Of a stretch of DNA of 64,000 nt, positions 21,072 to 31,146 are shown in pieces. The notes beneath the pieces were generated by a model. That model was not told where the DNA came from. It saw only the letters and a program-made list of their open reading frames with translations, and did not search any database. Location: positions 80,980,445 through 81,044,444 of the forward strand of contig NC_092051.1 of assembly GCF_003086295.3 (NCBI RefSeq). The letters are read 5' to 3'. Positions within the stretch are counted from its first letter, which is position 1. Every line of letters starts with the position of its first letter. Both the position numbers and the translations under genes were made by a program. Origin of the DNA: Arachis hypogaea. Taxonomy: Eukaryota > Streptophyta > Magnoliopsida > Fabales > Fabaceae.

Positions 21072-21296
21072 AAGGTGGGAAGGCAACTATCTGTCCTGAA
21101 TCATATACTTGAAACACACCCCATGAGACTAGCTAAATAATAAGATCCTAATAAGAAAAAGGAAAAGAACAATAAGAGTTGAAAAGGAAAGAAAAGTTAA
21201 TAAAGAATAAGTCTAGGCACCAAGGGCTTGAAACTTGAGGGATGTGTCTGTGGTGCTCTTGTACCAAGGATCTGCTTGGATGAATAAGTTCTTAGG

Positions 21297-21333
21297 AGTG
21301 CTTCATCACTTGGTAACTTGGGTTAACTAACCC
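21297..21333 (+). promoter_or_regulatory. TTCA-loop and AACT-loop hairpins, unit 1
   Basis: AGTG-C-TTCA-T-CACT (21297-21310) and GGGTT-AACT-AACCC (21320-21333). Both loops recur in unit 2 with different stems. Confidence 0.55.
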
Positions 21334-21498
21334 GGGATTATCAACTGAAAATCCACTATCAAGAACAACCTTTCTACAGAACATTTAGTAACCCAAAGAT
21401 GTGCTGGATACCAAGACCTCAAGGAAAGAAAATAACAAACCATGTGCCTGTGGTGTGCATGTATGGGGGAGAGAGACTTGAGGGAGTAAGTCCTTAGG

Positions 21499-21536
21499 GG
21501 TGTTTCAACACCTAGAACCTTGAACCAACTGGTTCA
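21499..21536 (+). promoter_or_regulatory. TTCA-loop and AACT-loop hairpins, unit 2
   Basis: GGTGT-TTCA-ACACC (21499-21512) and TGAACC-AACT-GGTTCA (21521-21536). Nearly every stem position differs from unit 1 yet pairing is kept. Confidence 0.55.
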
Positions 21537-21812
21537 GGAGTGTTGGCTGAAAGCTTATCTTAAAGAGTCATCCCCTCACAGAACACTTAGCCTAAGGATG
21601 AAATAAACCTTGGAAAGATAAAGGGATCAATAAATAAAAGTCTCAAAGGGTGCAATCAAGTGAGTATTCCAAGGCATGATAAAGGTCTGAAAGCCAGTAA
21701 AGGAATGAACCTAAGTTGCTATGCATGAAACCCCATAAAACCAAGAACATGACTTCCACAATAATGATTCATTCATCTTGTCATTTCATTCATCATTCTC
21801 TTGTACCAGTAC

Positions 21813-21848
21813 TTGCTTAGGGACAAGCAAGCTTTAAGTTTGGTGTTA
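21813..21848 (+). promoter_or_regulatory. Hairpin plus polypurine tract, element B
   Basis: TTGCTT-AGGGAC-AAGCAA (21813-21830), then TTTAAGTTTGGTGTTA (21833-21848), abutting the LTR TG at 21849. Confidence 0.75.
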
Positions 21849-22109
21849 TGATGCCAGGGCATTTTGGCCAGTTTCACTAACCTTTTCTTTATAGTTTTAA
21901 GGTAGTTTCATGCATTTTTTTTTCTTAGGAAATAAGCAAGTTTTGGGTAAATAATCACTTACATCTTGATTCAAGCAAACATTGTGAATTTTACATGATT
22001 TCATGAGAATTATGCATGAATTAAAGGACAAATTGAATGATGCATGTCTCATAACTTGGATTAGAGCTTTGATGCACTTTATTGCTTGATTTCAGGATAA
22101 AGAAGGCAA

Positions 22110-23010
22110 GGAAGAACCACGTTAGTAGCCACGTTAGTGTAGCTAACGTGACCACTAACGTGGAATAAAGGCTAGCTTGCAACGTTAATGAGAAAAGTGA
22201 TTGCCAATAACGCCTTCGTGAGCCATCATAGCCCACGTCAGTGGCCACGTTAACTATGTTAACGTGGAAGCTAACGTGGAAGAGAAGTAGAACTCCAACG
22301 TTAGCGGTAAAAGTAAGTGCCACTAACATTCCAAAAGGGGCAATTGGCCACGTTAAGAGCCACGTTAACTTAGTTAACGTGAGCTCTAACGTGGAAGAAG
22401 AAGATGATGCCAACGTTAGTGACACTCACCTTTGTCACTAACGTTGGACTAAGCCCATATTGGCTACGTTAAAAGCCATGTTAACCTAGTTAACGTGGAC
22501 TCTAACGTGGAGGGAGCAAGAATCACCAATGTTAGTGACACTCACCTTTGTCACTAACGTTGGATTGAGCCACTATGAGCCACGTTAGTTGCCATGTTAA
22601 TTACATTAACATGGAAGCTAACGTGGAGAAGAGGGATGATGAGCCAACGTTAGTGACACTCACCTTTGTCACTAACGTTGGAGATGGCTATCAATACCAC
22701 GTTAGAAGTTATGTTAACCTAGTTAACATGAACTCTAATGTGGGAAGTAGGGGCGTTCTGAAGCGTTAGTGACAAAGGTAAGTGTCACTAACGCTCTCGA
22801 AGATTTGGCAAGCCTACGTTAAAAGCCACGTTAACTATTCTAACGTGAACTCTAACGTAGAGAAAAAGGGGTACTCTCAACGTTATTGAAAAAGGTAAAC
22901 CCCAGTAACGTTTGCGAAGGGCCAAGGGTCAACGTTGACCACTTTGGGTTAGGAACGTTAGTGAGAAAGGTGATTATCACTAACGTTCTCAACCCCACAT
23001 TTTCACTTAT
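22110..23010. repeat. AACGTT/TTAACG palindrome array in element B LTR
   Basis: Diverged tandem units with a period of about 115-118 bases in the clearest part (22430-22680). Each unit holds two inverted repeats. One is CCAACGTTAGTGACA (22410-22424) facing TGTCACTAACGTTGG (22433-22447), a perfect 15-base pair of arms; two more copies follow. The other is CCACGTTAAC (22245-22254) facing GTTAACGTGG (22258-22267), found repeatedly with mutated arms. The array ends about 150 bases before the TATA-like box. Confidence 0.85.
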
Positions 23011-23167
23011 CGTTAACACCACTAACGCCCTATGCTAAAGTCCCTGCCTACTTCACACTTTCTCTGCAAGTAAAGCTGAGCCCACTGAAGAAGATAACTG
23101 CTTCAACTCAAGATCCAAAGGCCCATATCAAAGACTTGAAGAGCCAACTAGAAGATCAGAAGAATAG

Positions 23168-23174
23168 TATAAAT
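23168..23174 (+). promoter_or_regulatory. TATA-like box of element B LTR
   Basis: TATAAAT, repeated at 14328-14334 in the 5' LTR; it follows the palindrome array. Confidence 0.55.
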
Positions 23175-23886
23175 AGGAAGAGGCTTTTGGGCATTATTAG
23201 AATTTCTCTCTGTATTTTACTTTCTCTGCACTTCTAGTTTAACTTTCAGAATGTACTCTCCATCTTTGCTTTCCATTCCCAGAGCTATGAACAACTAAAC
23301 CCCTTTCATTGGGTTAGGGAGCTCTATTGTAATTTGATGGATCAATAATAGTTTTCATTATTCTTCTTCTTTCTTTTCTCTTGATTTTACTAGAAAGCTT
23401 TCAATCTTCATCCAATTGAGTAGTTATCTTGGAAAAGAAGCTATTCATACTTGGATCTCTTCTGAACCTTGGAAAAGGGATGAAGAGATCATGCTAGAAA
23501 TGTTTACTCATGTTGGACCAAATTAGGGTTTGGGCGGATATGGTGACATATAATTCTCCCAATACTTTGATTTGGAAATACATGTGGTATAATCAGTGAC
23601 CACACTTCATCTCTTCTCATGAGCAATTAGACCAAAGAATTGGCTATTGATCTGGTTTGAGAGATTGAATTACCAAGGAATTGGAATTCAATCACTTAAG
23701 ATTGCCAAGGAGATCAATGAATGCATTGATTGAGGAAGAGATGAAAGTGAACTTGATTCGGAGAATGCAACATCTCCTAAGCCCAATGAATTCCCCATTT
23801 CTGATTTTACCCATTCTCTTTACTTTATGCCATTTACTTTCATGCTAAACTTCCCTTCCCCATTTAAGATTCTACAATTTACTTCC

Positions 23887-24099
23887 TGTTCATAATCTGG
23901 GTCGAGCTATCCGACCTCGGATGATTAAACGACAAAGCGACCGACCTCTTCAGGTCAAGTGGACCGACTTCTTCTTAAAGAACTCGGCCAAAACGACAGG
24001 AGAGCCCGATAGAGGGCCAAAATAGAGGAACACGACCAAAATCCAAAGGCAATCCAAGCCTATAGAGATAAAGGCGGTTCCCTTGAAGATAAGCTGACT
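23887..24099 (+). repeat. Element C 5' LTR, truncated
   Basis: Matches 27737-27949 and stops at AAGCTGACT, where the tandem repeat begins. Roughly 330 bases of LTR and the PBS are absent. Confidence 0.8.
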
Positions 24100-24640
24100 A
24101 CTTAAAAGTTATAAAAGTAATCCCTGAAAGAGATCTGACAAAGATCCAAGAAAGAGGACTACAAAAAATAACTTAAAGGAGACCGGTATAACCAAGTCGG
24201 ACTCCTACTACTTAAAAGTTATAAAAGTAATCCCTGAAAGAGATTTGACAAAGATCCAAGAAAGAGGACTACAAAAAATAACTTAAAGGAGACCGGTATA
24301 ACCAAGTCGGACTCCTACTACTTAAAAGTTATAAAAGTAATCCCTGAAAGAGATCTGACAAAGATCCAAGAAAGAGGACTACAAAAAATAACTTAAAGGA
24401 GACCGGTATAACCAAGTCGGACTCCTACTACTTAAAAGTTATCAAAGTAGTCCCTGAAAGAGATCTGACAAAGATCCAAGAAAGAGGACTACAAATAACT
24501 TAAAGGAGACCGACCCAACGAAGTCGGACTCCTACAACTGGAAAGTTATAAAAGTAATCCCTGAAGGAGACCTAGCAAAGGTCCAAAACATAGGATTACG
24601 AGAATAGCTTAGAAGGGGACCAACGTTAAAGAAAGCATAC
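24100..24640. repeat. Tandem repeat of 110 bp in element C
   Basis: Units begin with ACTTAAAAGTT at 24100, 24210, 24320 and 24430, a period of exactly 110 bases. A diverged fifth unit starts near 24536. The first four are near-identical, so the expansion is recent. Confidence 0.92.
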
Positions 24641-24974
24641 AAAGCAAAGAAAACCAAAAGAAACAAGTTGGACCCCCACAACCACGACCTCAAAGGATTC
24701 AAGCTACAAATAACATAACAAAACAACCCAAGGAGGTCGAGCCGCAAGACTTCGACATCAGCAGAAAACAGAAAAGATGCCTAGTCAAAAAACTACTTTT
24801 TACAGAGTTATAAAGCCTCGAAAGGCCACCAAAAACTACTAAGATAGCGAGCTATTGTTTGTTTTTCAAAATAAAAGTTGCTAGATAAGCAACTAAGAAG
24901 TATCAGCAAATAAATAAAAGAGTTCTAAGAAAAGCCCACAAGCCGGGCCAACTACACAAATTTTAAAGAAAAGA

Positions 24975-26885
24975 TCAACAAGCATCAGGAGCCTTCTTGG
25001 CAGCATCAGGACAAGGAGAAGGAGGGCGAGTCTGGATCGGCACAGCATCCACAATTCCATCCTCCCGATTCAGGATCTGGCAATCCGGGTCGGGCACAGC
25101 GGGAGGAACCAAAGAGGTCGGCACTTTGGTAGAAGACACAGGAGGAACGACATCATCATCATCACCCTCATCATCAGGGACAATCTTGCTATCCCTGACA
25201 ATATTATCCAGGCTAAAAAGGGTGAAGTCAGCCTCGGGAGCAATGACCTGAACTTGCTCCCTCAAATTCTCATAAGCAGTAGTCACGCTGCCAACGAGAT
25301 GACTTTGGAGCTCAGCATAATCTTCCCGAACACCGTCAAGCTCCCCCCTCAGGCACATCACTTCCCGATAAGATGAAAGGTAACTCTCCTTGTGCATCAA
25401 GACTGCGTCCTCAGCCAACCTCAAGGAAGCCGCCAATGACTGAGAGCTCGCCTCCTCATTCTTCAAGTCCTTCTCCAGTTTGGCTACCTTCGTCTCAAGC
25501 TCCTCCTTTAGCTCCTTCATCCGATCAAACTCCTATTTCGCCTCCTCCATAAATGCTTTAGTAGCGTGGAGAGGGAGATTATGAGCAGTCCGATATATGA
25601 CAGCCGACATGTACGCCATCTTCACATGATTTCGGGCCATGAATTCCAAGTGATGGAGGATGGACACATCGTCCATGGAGAGAGTGCCATAAGGACCGAT
25701 TTGTTGATCCACGAATTCAATAGCGTTAAAATCAGGAGCATCGAGGTCAAAAGGCTCAGCAATCTTTTGTTTTTTATTGGGAGGAGCAACAGAAGGAGCA
25801 GCAGAGGTGACGTGAGGATCTGCCAAATGAACTCGGGGTGTAGGGATCACCTTCTTCACCCCGGCAGAACTCTGCACCGATGGCTTCTCGCGCACTTGGG
25901 AAGATCCCTCCCCAGCCGCCTGGGCAGCAGCATTTCTGGCAGCAGTCGCCCTCTGTGCCCTCTTATAAGCTTTCATAGATTCATTATTCTTCATTGCCTC
26001 TGCAAACAAAACAGAAAACTCAGCTACAAGTCGGACAAGTCGGAAAGGACAGCTACAAGCAACAGAAACAAAATAATAAAAGAAACACAAGATACCCAGT
26101 TCAATTTGAAGAAGAGTAGGATTAGTTAGAAATTTCTTTGTGTCAAGATGGGGAGGTTGACCCCAGCGTTTTTCCAAGATAGTCACAAAGGCTCGCTCAA
26201 CCTCATCCAACATCTCCCACGAATACCTGGAGACCCTCACATCTTTTTGCCATTCCAAGGGAAAAGCAGGTTCGTCATTCTCATCTAGAAAAAAGGGGCG
26301 AGCCCCTTCAACAGCTCGGACCTTGAAAAAGTAGTTTTTAAAATCACGGAACGACTCGTCAAACATGGAAAAAACCTTCTTCCCCTGGGTAGAACGAAAG
26401 GAGACCCAGGCCGACTTCTTTTTTACCACACCGGGTTTAGTCAAGACAAACAAATAGAAAAAGAGAGATTGGGAAGCAAAAATACCAAAACCATCGCACA
26501 GCAATTGGAAAATTTTAATAAAATCCCAGGAATTGGGGTGAAGTTGAGAAGGGGCAACATTACAAGACCATAACAGATCGGTTTCGAATTCGGTAAAAGG
26601 AAGGGTGATACCCAGCTGACCAAAGAAAAAATCATAAGCATAAAAGAAAGGGCGACCATCAACAACTCGAGTCGAAAAGAAGACTCTCTCGTCAGAAGAG
26701 GGAGGGAAAAGTTCATAGTTCTTCTCATTACCAGAATTACTACAGACACTGTGAAACTGCCTAAGCTGAGTACAAAATTCAGAATCAACCAGTGAGACAC
26801 AGATAAGAACCATGGAGTCCACCGAATCAGCCATACCCGCGGGAACCTGGGAAGGCATTTCGACAACGTTATTTCGGGAAGACAT
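24975..26885 (-). pseudogene. Antisense gypsy-type putative transposase gene in element C
   Basis: On the minus strand. The start is taken at MSSRNNVVEM (26885); the frame's apparent upstream start is not ATG and lies in TTTTTGCAG, a likely 3' splice site. The N-terminal part (to about 26140) carries segments such as RPFFYAYDFFFGQLGITLPF and WVSFRSTQGKKVF. It fits the plant 'putative gypsy type transposon' domain (Pfam Transposase_28, as I recall). An intron-like segment (26095 to 26000, GT...GCAG, 96 bases) has no stop and keeps phase. A TAG at 25533-25535 breaks the gene before a coiled coil (MKELKEELETKVAKLEKDL) and a low-complexity tail ending at 24975. Role unknown; the sense strand belongs to the element. 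Confidence 0.75.
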
Positions 26886-27736
26886 GAGGTCAACTAAATC
26901 CTGCAAAAAGAAAAGAAGAATGGATTACTCAAAAACATCTCGGACAGAGGGCAAAACATCTCGACGGGCGGATAAACAAAAAGGGAAAACCCCAAGACTC
27001 AAGACAAAGGCCTTGGGGCATCCCTTGGAGGCAGTAAACAAGCAAGGTTTTCAAGTTATTTCTATGGCCTACATCCCAGCACTCATCAAAATAAAATCCA
27101 GAAAGAAAACAAAAGAAAACGAAAATGCAAATACAAGACCACGAAAAAGATCCAAACTTTCAAACATGCAAAATCAAAGCTTCACTAAAAAACTGAAGAC
27201 GAAGCTATAAAAGAAGCAGGAAAGCTAGTACCAACCTGGAAAAAGTAGCAAAGCTTCAGGGAAATTAAGGATGAAAGACGAAATCTGGAATTGCCTTCTC
27301 ATGAGCAAAAAGCACAAGCAGTATCACAGAGAGAAACGCGAAACTACAAAACTCCAGGCGAAAACAGAAGCTTCAGAAAATCACCAAGCGACGTCACAAG
27401 AAAAGGTGAAATGAGGATGAAAGGAAATGAATAAGTGCGAAAGAAGTTACGAAAGAGCAAAGAAGAGAAACCGTTTCTGAGTTTTCAAAAATCAAAATAA
27501 AGAGCCAAAGGAAAAACAGGGTAATTAATACTAATTAATTAGGGTATTAAACCCTCGCACGTTCCCCAGGACAAAGCGCTAATACAAAAGCGCGCGCTTA
27601 TAGAGGAAAAACGTTCTACATTCAAAAGCTGCTACAAAAAGGAGTCGACAAAATGCTTGAGTTCAGCTTCGCTACAAGAAGGACCGAAGTTAAGTTCTCG
27701 ACCTCGACAAAGAAGACCGAGCTCAAGCAGGGGCAC
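26886..27736. other. Element C region between antisense gene and 3' LTR
   Basis: No convincing gene. It is A-rich on the plus strand and likely holds the antisense gene's 5' untranslated region, with a splice-acceptor-like site next to 26906. It ends in the PPT-like AAGCAGGGGCAC. Confidence 0.5.
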
Positions 27737-28278
27737 TGTTCATAATCTAGGTCGAGCTATCCGACCTGGGATGATTAAACGACAAAGCGACCGACCTCTT
27801 CAGGTCAAGCGGACCGAATTCTTCTTAAAGAACTCGGCCAAAATGACAGGAGAGCCCGATAGAGGGCCCAAATAGAGGAACACGATCCAAATCCAAAGGC
27901 AATCCAAGCCTATAGAGATAAAGGCGGTTCCCTTGAAGATAAGCTGACTTCACCCAAAATAAGATAAAGATAAGATAAGATAACTAACTTATCTTATCAG
28001 AAAGGTCAGCCCATCTACTATAAATACACTGGAGCACCCAGGTATAACTCATACTCTGATTCTACATAAAACCTGCTTAATACCCGTGCTAACTTAAGCA
28101 TCGGAGTCTCTTGCAGATACCCCCCACCCTCCGGTGGCCAAGGATCAGCAGTGTGGTAAGTCCAACGAGTCAGACACGACAGCTCCGGCCGCCACCAGCC
28201 AGTCGGACACGCCGTCTCCGACCTGTACCGAAGATCTTATCCGAGATCGACCTCCAGTTTCAGGTAACCCTCGGAACA
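27737..28278 (+). repeat. Element C 3' LTR (542 bp)
   Basis: TGTTCATAAT to CGGAACA, flanked on the right by the CTTCC duplication. TATAAATA at 28019-28026 supports plus orientation. Confidence 0.85.
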
Positions 28279-28297
28279 CTTCCCATCATTTATTTTC
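28279..28297 (+). repeat. Element B 3' LTR remnant after element C
   Basis: CTTCC target duplication (28279-28283), then CATCATTTATTTTC as in B's 5' LTR at 15047-15060. After this, B's LTR sequence stops and D begins, so the LTR's last 200 or so bases are missing. Confidence 0.75.
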
Positions 28298-28308
28298 CAT
28301 AACCATAT

Positions 28309-28690
28309 ATGGCACCTAAGGCCAGAGAAACCTCTAGAAAGAGGAAAGGGAAGGCAATTACTTCCACCTCTGAGTCATGGGAGATGGAGAGATTCATCTC
28401 AAAGGTCCATCAAGACCACTTCTATGAAGTTGTGGCCAAGAAGAAAGTGATCCCTGAGGTTCTTTTCAAGCTCAAAAAGAATGAGTATCCGGAGATCCGA
28501 CATGTGATTCGAATAAGAGGTTGGGAAGTTCTCACCAACCTCATTCAACAAGTCGGGATACTAATGGTTTAAGAGTCCTATACAAACGCATGGATCACTA
28601 AGAACCATGATCAAAGTGTGAACCCAAATCCAAAGCATTGGCTGACCATGGTTCGGGGGAAATACTTAGATTTCAGTCCGAAAATGTAAG
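28309..28690 (+). pseudogene. ORF2 N-terminal fragment (D)
   Basis: MAPKARETSRKRKGKA opens a basic tail, followed by IPEVLFKLKKNEYPEI and WEVLTN. E2 and E4 ORF2 share this region (IPEVKFDLKEDEYPEI, WEVLAN). A stop at 28570-28572 and later ones end it, and the diagnostic core and C-terminus are absent. The bases around the ATG also match E3's ORF2 start at 53028. Fragment of a larger lost element. Confidence 0.75.
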
Positions 28691-29965
28691 GCTGGCATTC
28701 AACTTGGACCCCTAACTTTTGGGCTAACGTTGGCATATGGAAAATACAAAGGGGGAGCGAAAGTTTGCGCCAACGTTAACTTTTGGGCTAACGTTGGCGC
28801 CATAAGTGCACAAGGTAAAGCCAACGTTGGAGCAAAAGTTAGACCCCTAACTTTGGCACCAACGTTGGTATCAGCAGATTATGGTAGCTGATATGAAAAG
28901 TTGGAGCAAAAGTTAGACCCCTAACTTTTGCTCAAACTTTTACTCCAACTTTTGCAAAACTCCAACCCGGTTCAATTGGTTCACTTTGGTTCCTCTCCAA
29001 ACTCCAAGAGCAATCAACCAAGGCCTCTTTCAACCCAATTCCACCAAGAGCAAAGGCCCAACTCAAGGCTTGAAGATCATTTTGAAGAAAGTGTATAAAT
29101 AGGAGAGAATTCAAGTTTTCGGGGAGCTTGCCTTTAGAATTTTCATAATAGTTTTCGGAGAGCTTTGGATATTGAGTGATCTTTAATTTCTTAGTTTCGG
29201 GGAAGGAGAATTCCATTCTCTTCCTCTGAGTTTTATTTGCTTTCAATTTCAATTTCAATTACACTTGTCTTGGATCTTGGGTTGAAGAATTGAAGGAATT
29301 CTGTTTCAATCTCATCCTTGGATCTCTCTGTTTATTTACTGTAATTGAATTTCCATTTCTGTTACTTGCTTCTCATCTACTTTCCTTGCAATTTACAATT
29401 CCCTTGCAATTGTTCTTGTTGGATCTAGGAAGGCATTGAGATCTAGACTTGGTTTTCTAGTCTCTGGGCCCTGAGATATGAATTCCTAATTTACATTTTG
29501 TTTCTTGTTTTTAATGTTCATTTACTTTACTGCTTCAAGATCCGATTCAACCCAAACCTTCTTTTACTCTTTTGTTTGATGCAAGTTACTTTTCTTTGTT
29601 TAATTTCTGCAAATCCAACTCCTAATCCCCTTTACATTTCGAGCCATTTACATTTCTTGCATTTTAAGATTCCGCAATTTACATTTCTTGCACTCTAAGT
29701 TTCTGCCATTTAATTTCTTGTTCTTTAAGATTCAGCAATTTAATTTCCTGCTCTCTTTAATTTCATGCAATTTAAATTCTGCAATTCACAAATCACCCAA
29801 CCAAATCTTGATTCGCTTGACTAAATCAACCACTAAACTAAAATTGCTCAATCCTTCAATCCCTGTGGGATCGACCTCACTCCCGTGAGTTTTTATTACT
29901 TGATGCGACCCAGTGCACTTGCCGGTTAGATTGGTGTTGTTTTGGAGAGATTCGTTTCTCCACCA
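28691..29965 (+). repeat. LTR fragment of another family (D)
   Basis: No gene. Inverted-repeat array at 28710-28933, TATAAATA at 29094-29101, then an AT-rich stretch. A conserved LTR-end block follows (CCCTGTGGGATCGACCTCAC near 29861, ending in TTTCTCCACCA). B and E LTRs share this end block in their own orientation. The LTR's 5' end is missing. Confidence 0.65.
28710..28933. repeat. AACGTT and AAAGTTAG inverted repeats in D LTR
   Basis: GCGCCAACGTTA (28767-28778) faces TAACGTTGGCGC (28789-28800), 12-base perfect arms. GAGCAAAAGTTAG (28904-28916) faces CTAACTTTTGCTC (28921-28933), 13-base arms with loop ACCC. The last arm ends about 160 bases before the TATA-like box. Confidence 0.82.
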
Positions 29966-29979
29966 AAATAGCTCATCAA

Positions 29980-31146
29980 CAGGTTACAAGCTGGCGTTCA
30001 ACTCCAAGAGAAGCCTCTACACGTGTAAAGCTCAATGCTCAGCCCAAGCACACACCAAGTGGGCCCCAGAAGTGGATTTCTGCATCATTTACTTATCTTT
30101 GTAAACCCTAGTAACTAGTTTAGCATAAATAGGACTTTTTACTATTCTATTTACATCTTCGAATAATCTTTTGATCATGTTTTGATGATTGAACCCTCCT
30201 TGGGAGGCTGGCCATTCGGCCATGCCTGGACCTTGTTCTTATGTATTTTCAACGGTAGAGTTTCTACACACCATAGATTAAGGTGTGGAGCTCTACTGTT
30301 CCTCATGAATTAATACAAAGTACTATCGTTTTTCTATTCAATTCAAGCTTATTCTGATTCTAAGATATTCATTCGCACTTCAATATGAATGTGATGATCG
30401 TGACAGTCATCATCATTCCCAACCTATGAATGCGTGCCTGACAACCACTTCTGTTCTACCTTAGATTAAATGAGTATCTCTGAGATTCCTTAATCAGAAT
30501 CTTCGTGGTATAAGTTAGAATCCATGGACGGCCATTCTTGAGATCCGGAAAGTCTAAACCTTATCTGTGGTATTCCGAGTAGGATCTGAAAAGGGATGGC
30601 TGCGACGAGCTTCAAACTCGCGAGTGCTGGGCGTAGTGACAAACGCAAAAGGATCAATGGATCCTATTCCAGTATGATCGAGAACCGACAGATGATTAGC
30701 CATGCAGTGACAGCGCATTAAACCATTTTTACTGAGAGGACAGGATGTAGCCATTGAAAGGAGTATGAATGATTGGATGAAGACAATAGGAAAGCAGAGG
30801 TTCAGGAGGAACGAACGCATCTCTATATGCTTATCTGAAATTCTCACCAATGAATTACATAAGTATCACTATCTTTATTTTATATTTTATTTATCTTTTA
30901 ATTACTAAATCTCCATAATCAATTGAATCCGCCTGACTGAGATTTACAAGGTGACCATAACTTGCTTCAAGCCGACAATCTCCGTGGGATCGACCCTTAC
31001 TCACGTAAGGTTTATTACTTGGACGACCCAGTTCACTTGCTGGTTAGTTGTGCGAAGTTGTGACAAAGAACTAAGATCATGAACGTGCGTATTGAGTTTT
31101 TAGTGCCGTTACCAAGGAATGGAACCGTCACGATTTCTGCACACCA
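29980..31146 (+). repeat. E-family LTR fragment in plus orientation (E0)
   Basis: Reverse-complement match to the E1 and E3 LTRs, from the GGTTACAA..CTGGCGTTCAACTCC region to the terminus TTTCTGCACACCA. The TGATGAGCGG start and several hundred bases after it are missing. It abuts F pol sequence at 31147. It contains a decayed PBS-like sequence at 31101-31118. Confidence 0.82.

Larger units (their letters stand above)
20766..21812 (+). other. Element B 3' non-coding region with duplicated hairpin units
   Basis: No gene seen. Two diverged copies of a unit of about 200 bases (from about 21245 and about 21440) share the landmarks CTGTGGTG, TCCTTAGG-like and CAGAAC-TTAG. A partial third unit may begin near 21020. 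Each full unit holds a hairpin with loop TTCA followed by one with loop AACT; see the separate entries. Confidence 0.6.
21849..23886 (+). repeat. Element B 3' LTR, 5' portion
   Basis: Starts TGATGCCAGGGC after the PPT. U3 holds the AACGTT palindrome array (22110-23010), then TATAAAT at 23168-23174. From 23139 it matches the 5' LTR remnant. It is cut by element C after CTTCC (23882-23886). Confidence 0.88.
23887..28278 (+). mobile_element. Element C, LTR element with antisense gene, inserted in B
   Basis: TG-starting copies at 23887 and 27737 share about 210 bases. The 3' LTR ends in AACA at 28278. CTTCC flanks both sides (23882-23886 and 28279-28283), a clean 5-base target duplication. AAGCAGGGGCAC before 27737 looks like a PPT, and the 3' LTR has TATAAATA in plus orientation. 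The PBS and the rest of the 5' LTR are missing, and no gag or pol is seen, so the element is defective. It carries a minus-strand gene like the antisense genes known in Tat-lineage elements. Confidence 0.85.
14299..28297 (+). mobile_element. Element B, non-autonomous LTR retrotransposon, interrupted by C
   Basis: 5' LTR remnant (14299-15264), PBS, gag-protease frame, ORF2, PPT, then a 3' LTR (from 21849) split by element C. Family A is inserted in the 5' LTR and C (23887-28278) in the 3' LTR. Summing both LTR pieces gives an LTR of roughly 2.25 kb. Reverse transcriptase, RNase H and the integrase core are absent. F, at 31147-45313, shares the gag N-terminus and carries reverse transcriptase, so it represents a plausible autonomous partner. 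Confidence 0.88.

Noticed and set aside
22110..23010. CRISPR-like array
   Set aside because: Units are themselves inverted repeats with diverged, non-unique spacers inside a plant LTR; there are no cas genes and the context is eukaryotic.
25566..26129. Plus-strand frame of 187 codons opposite the element C gene
   Set aside because: It is the shadow of the minus-strand transposase-like gene, whose motifs and splice sites are coherent on the other strand.
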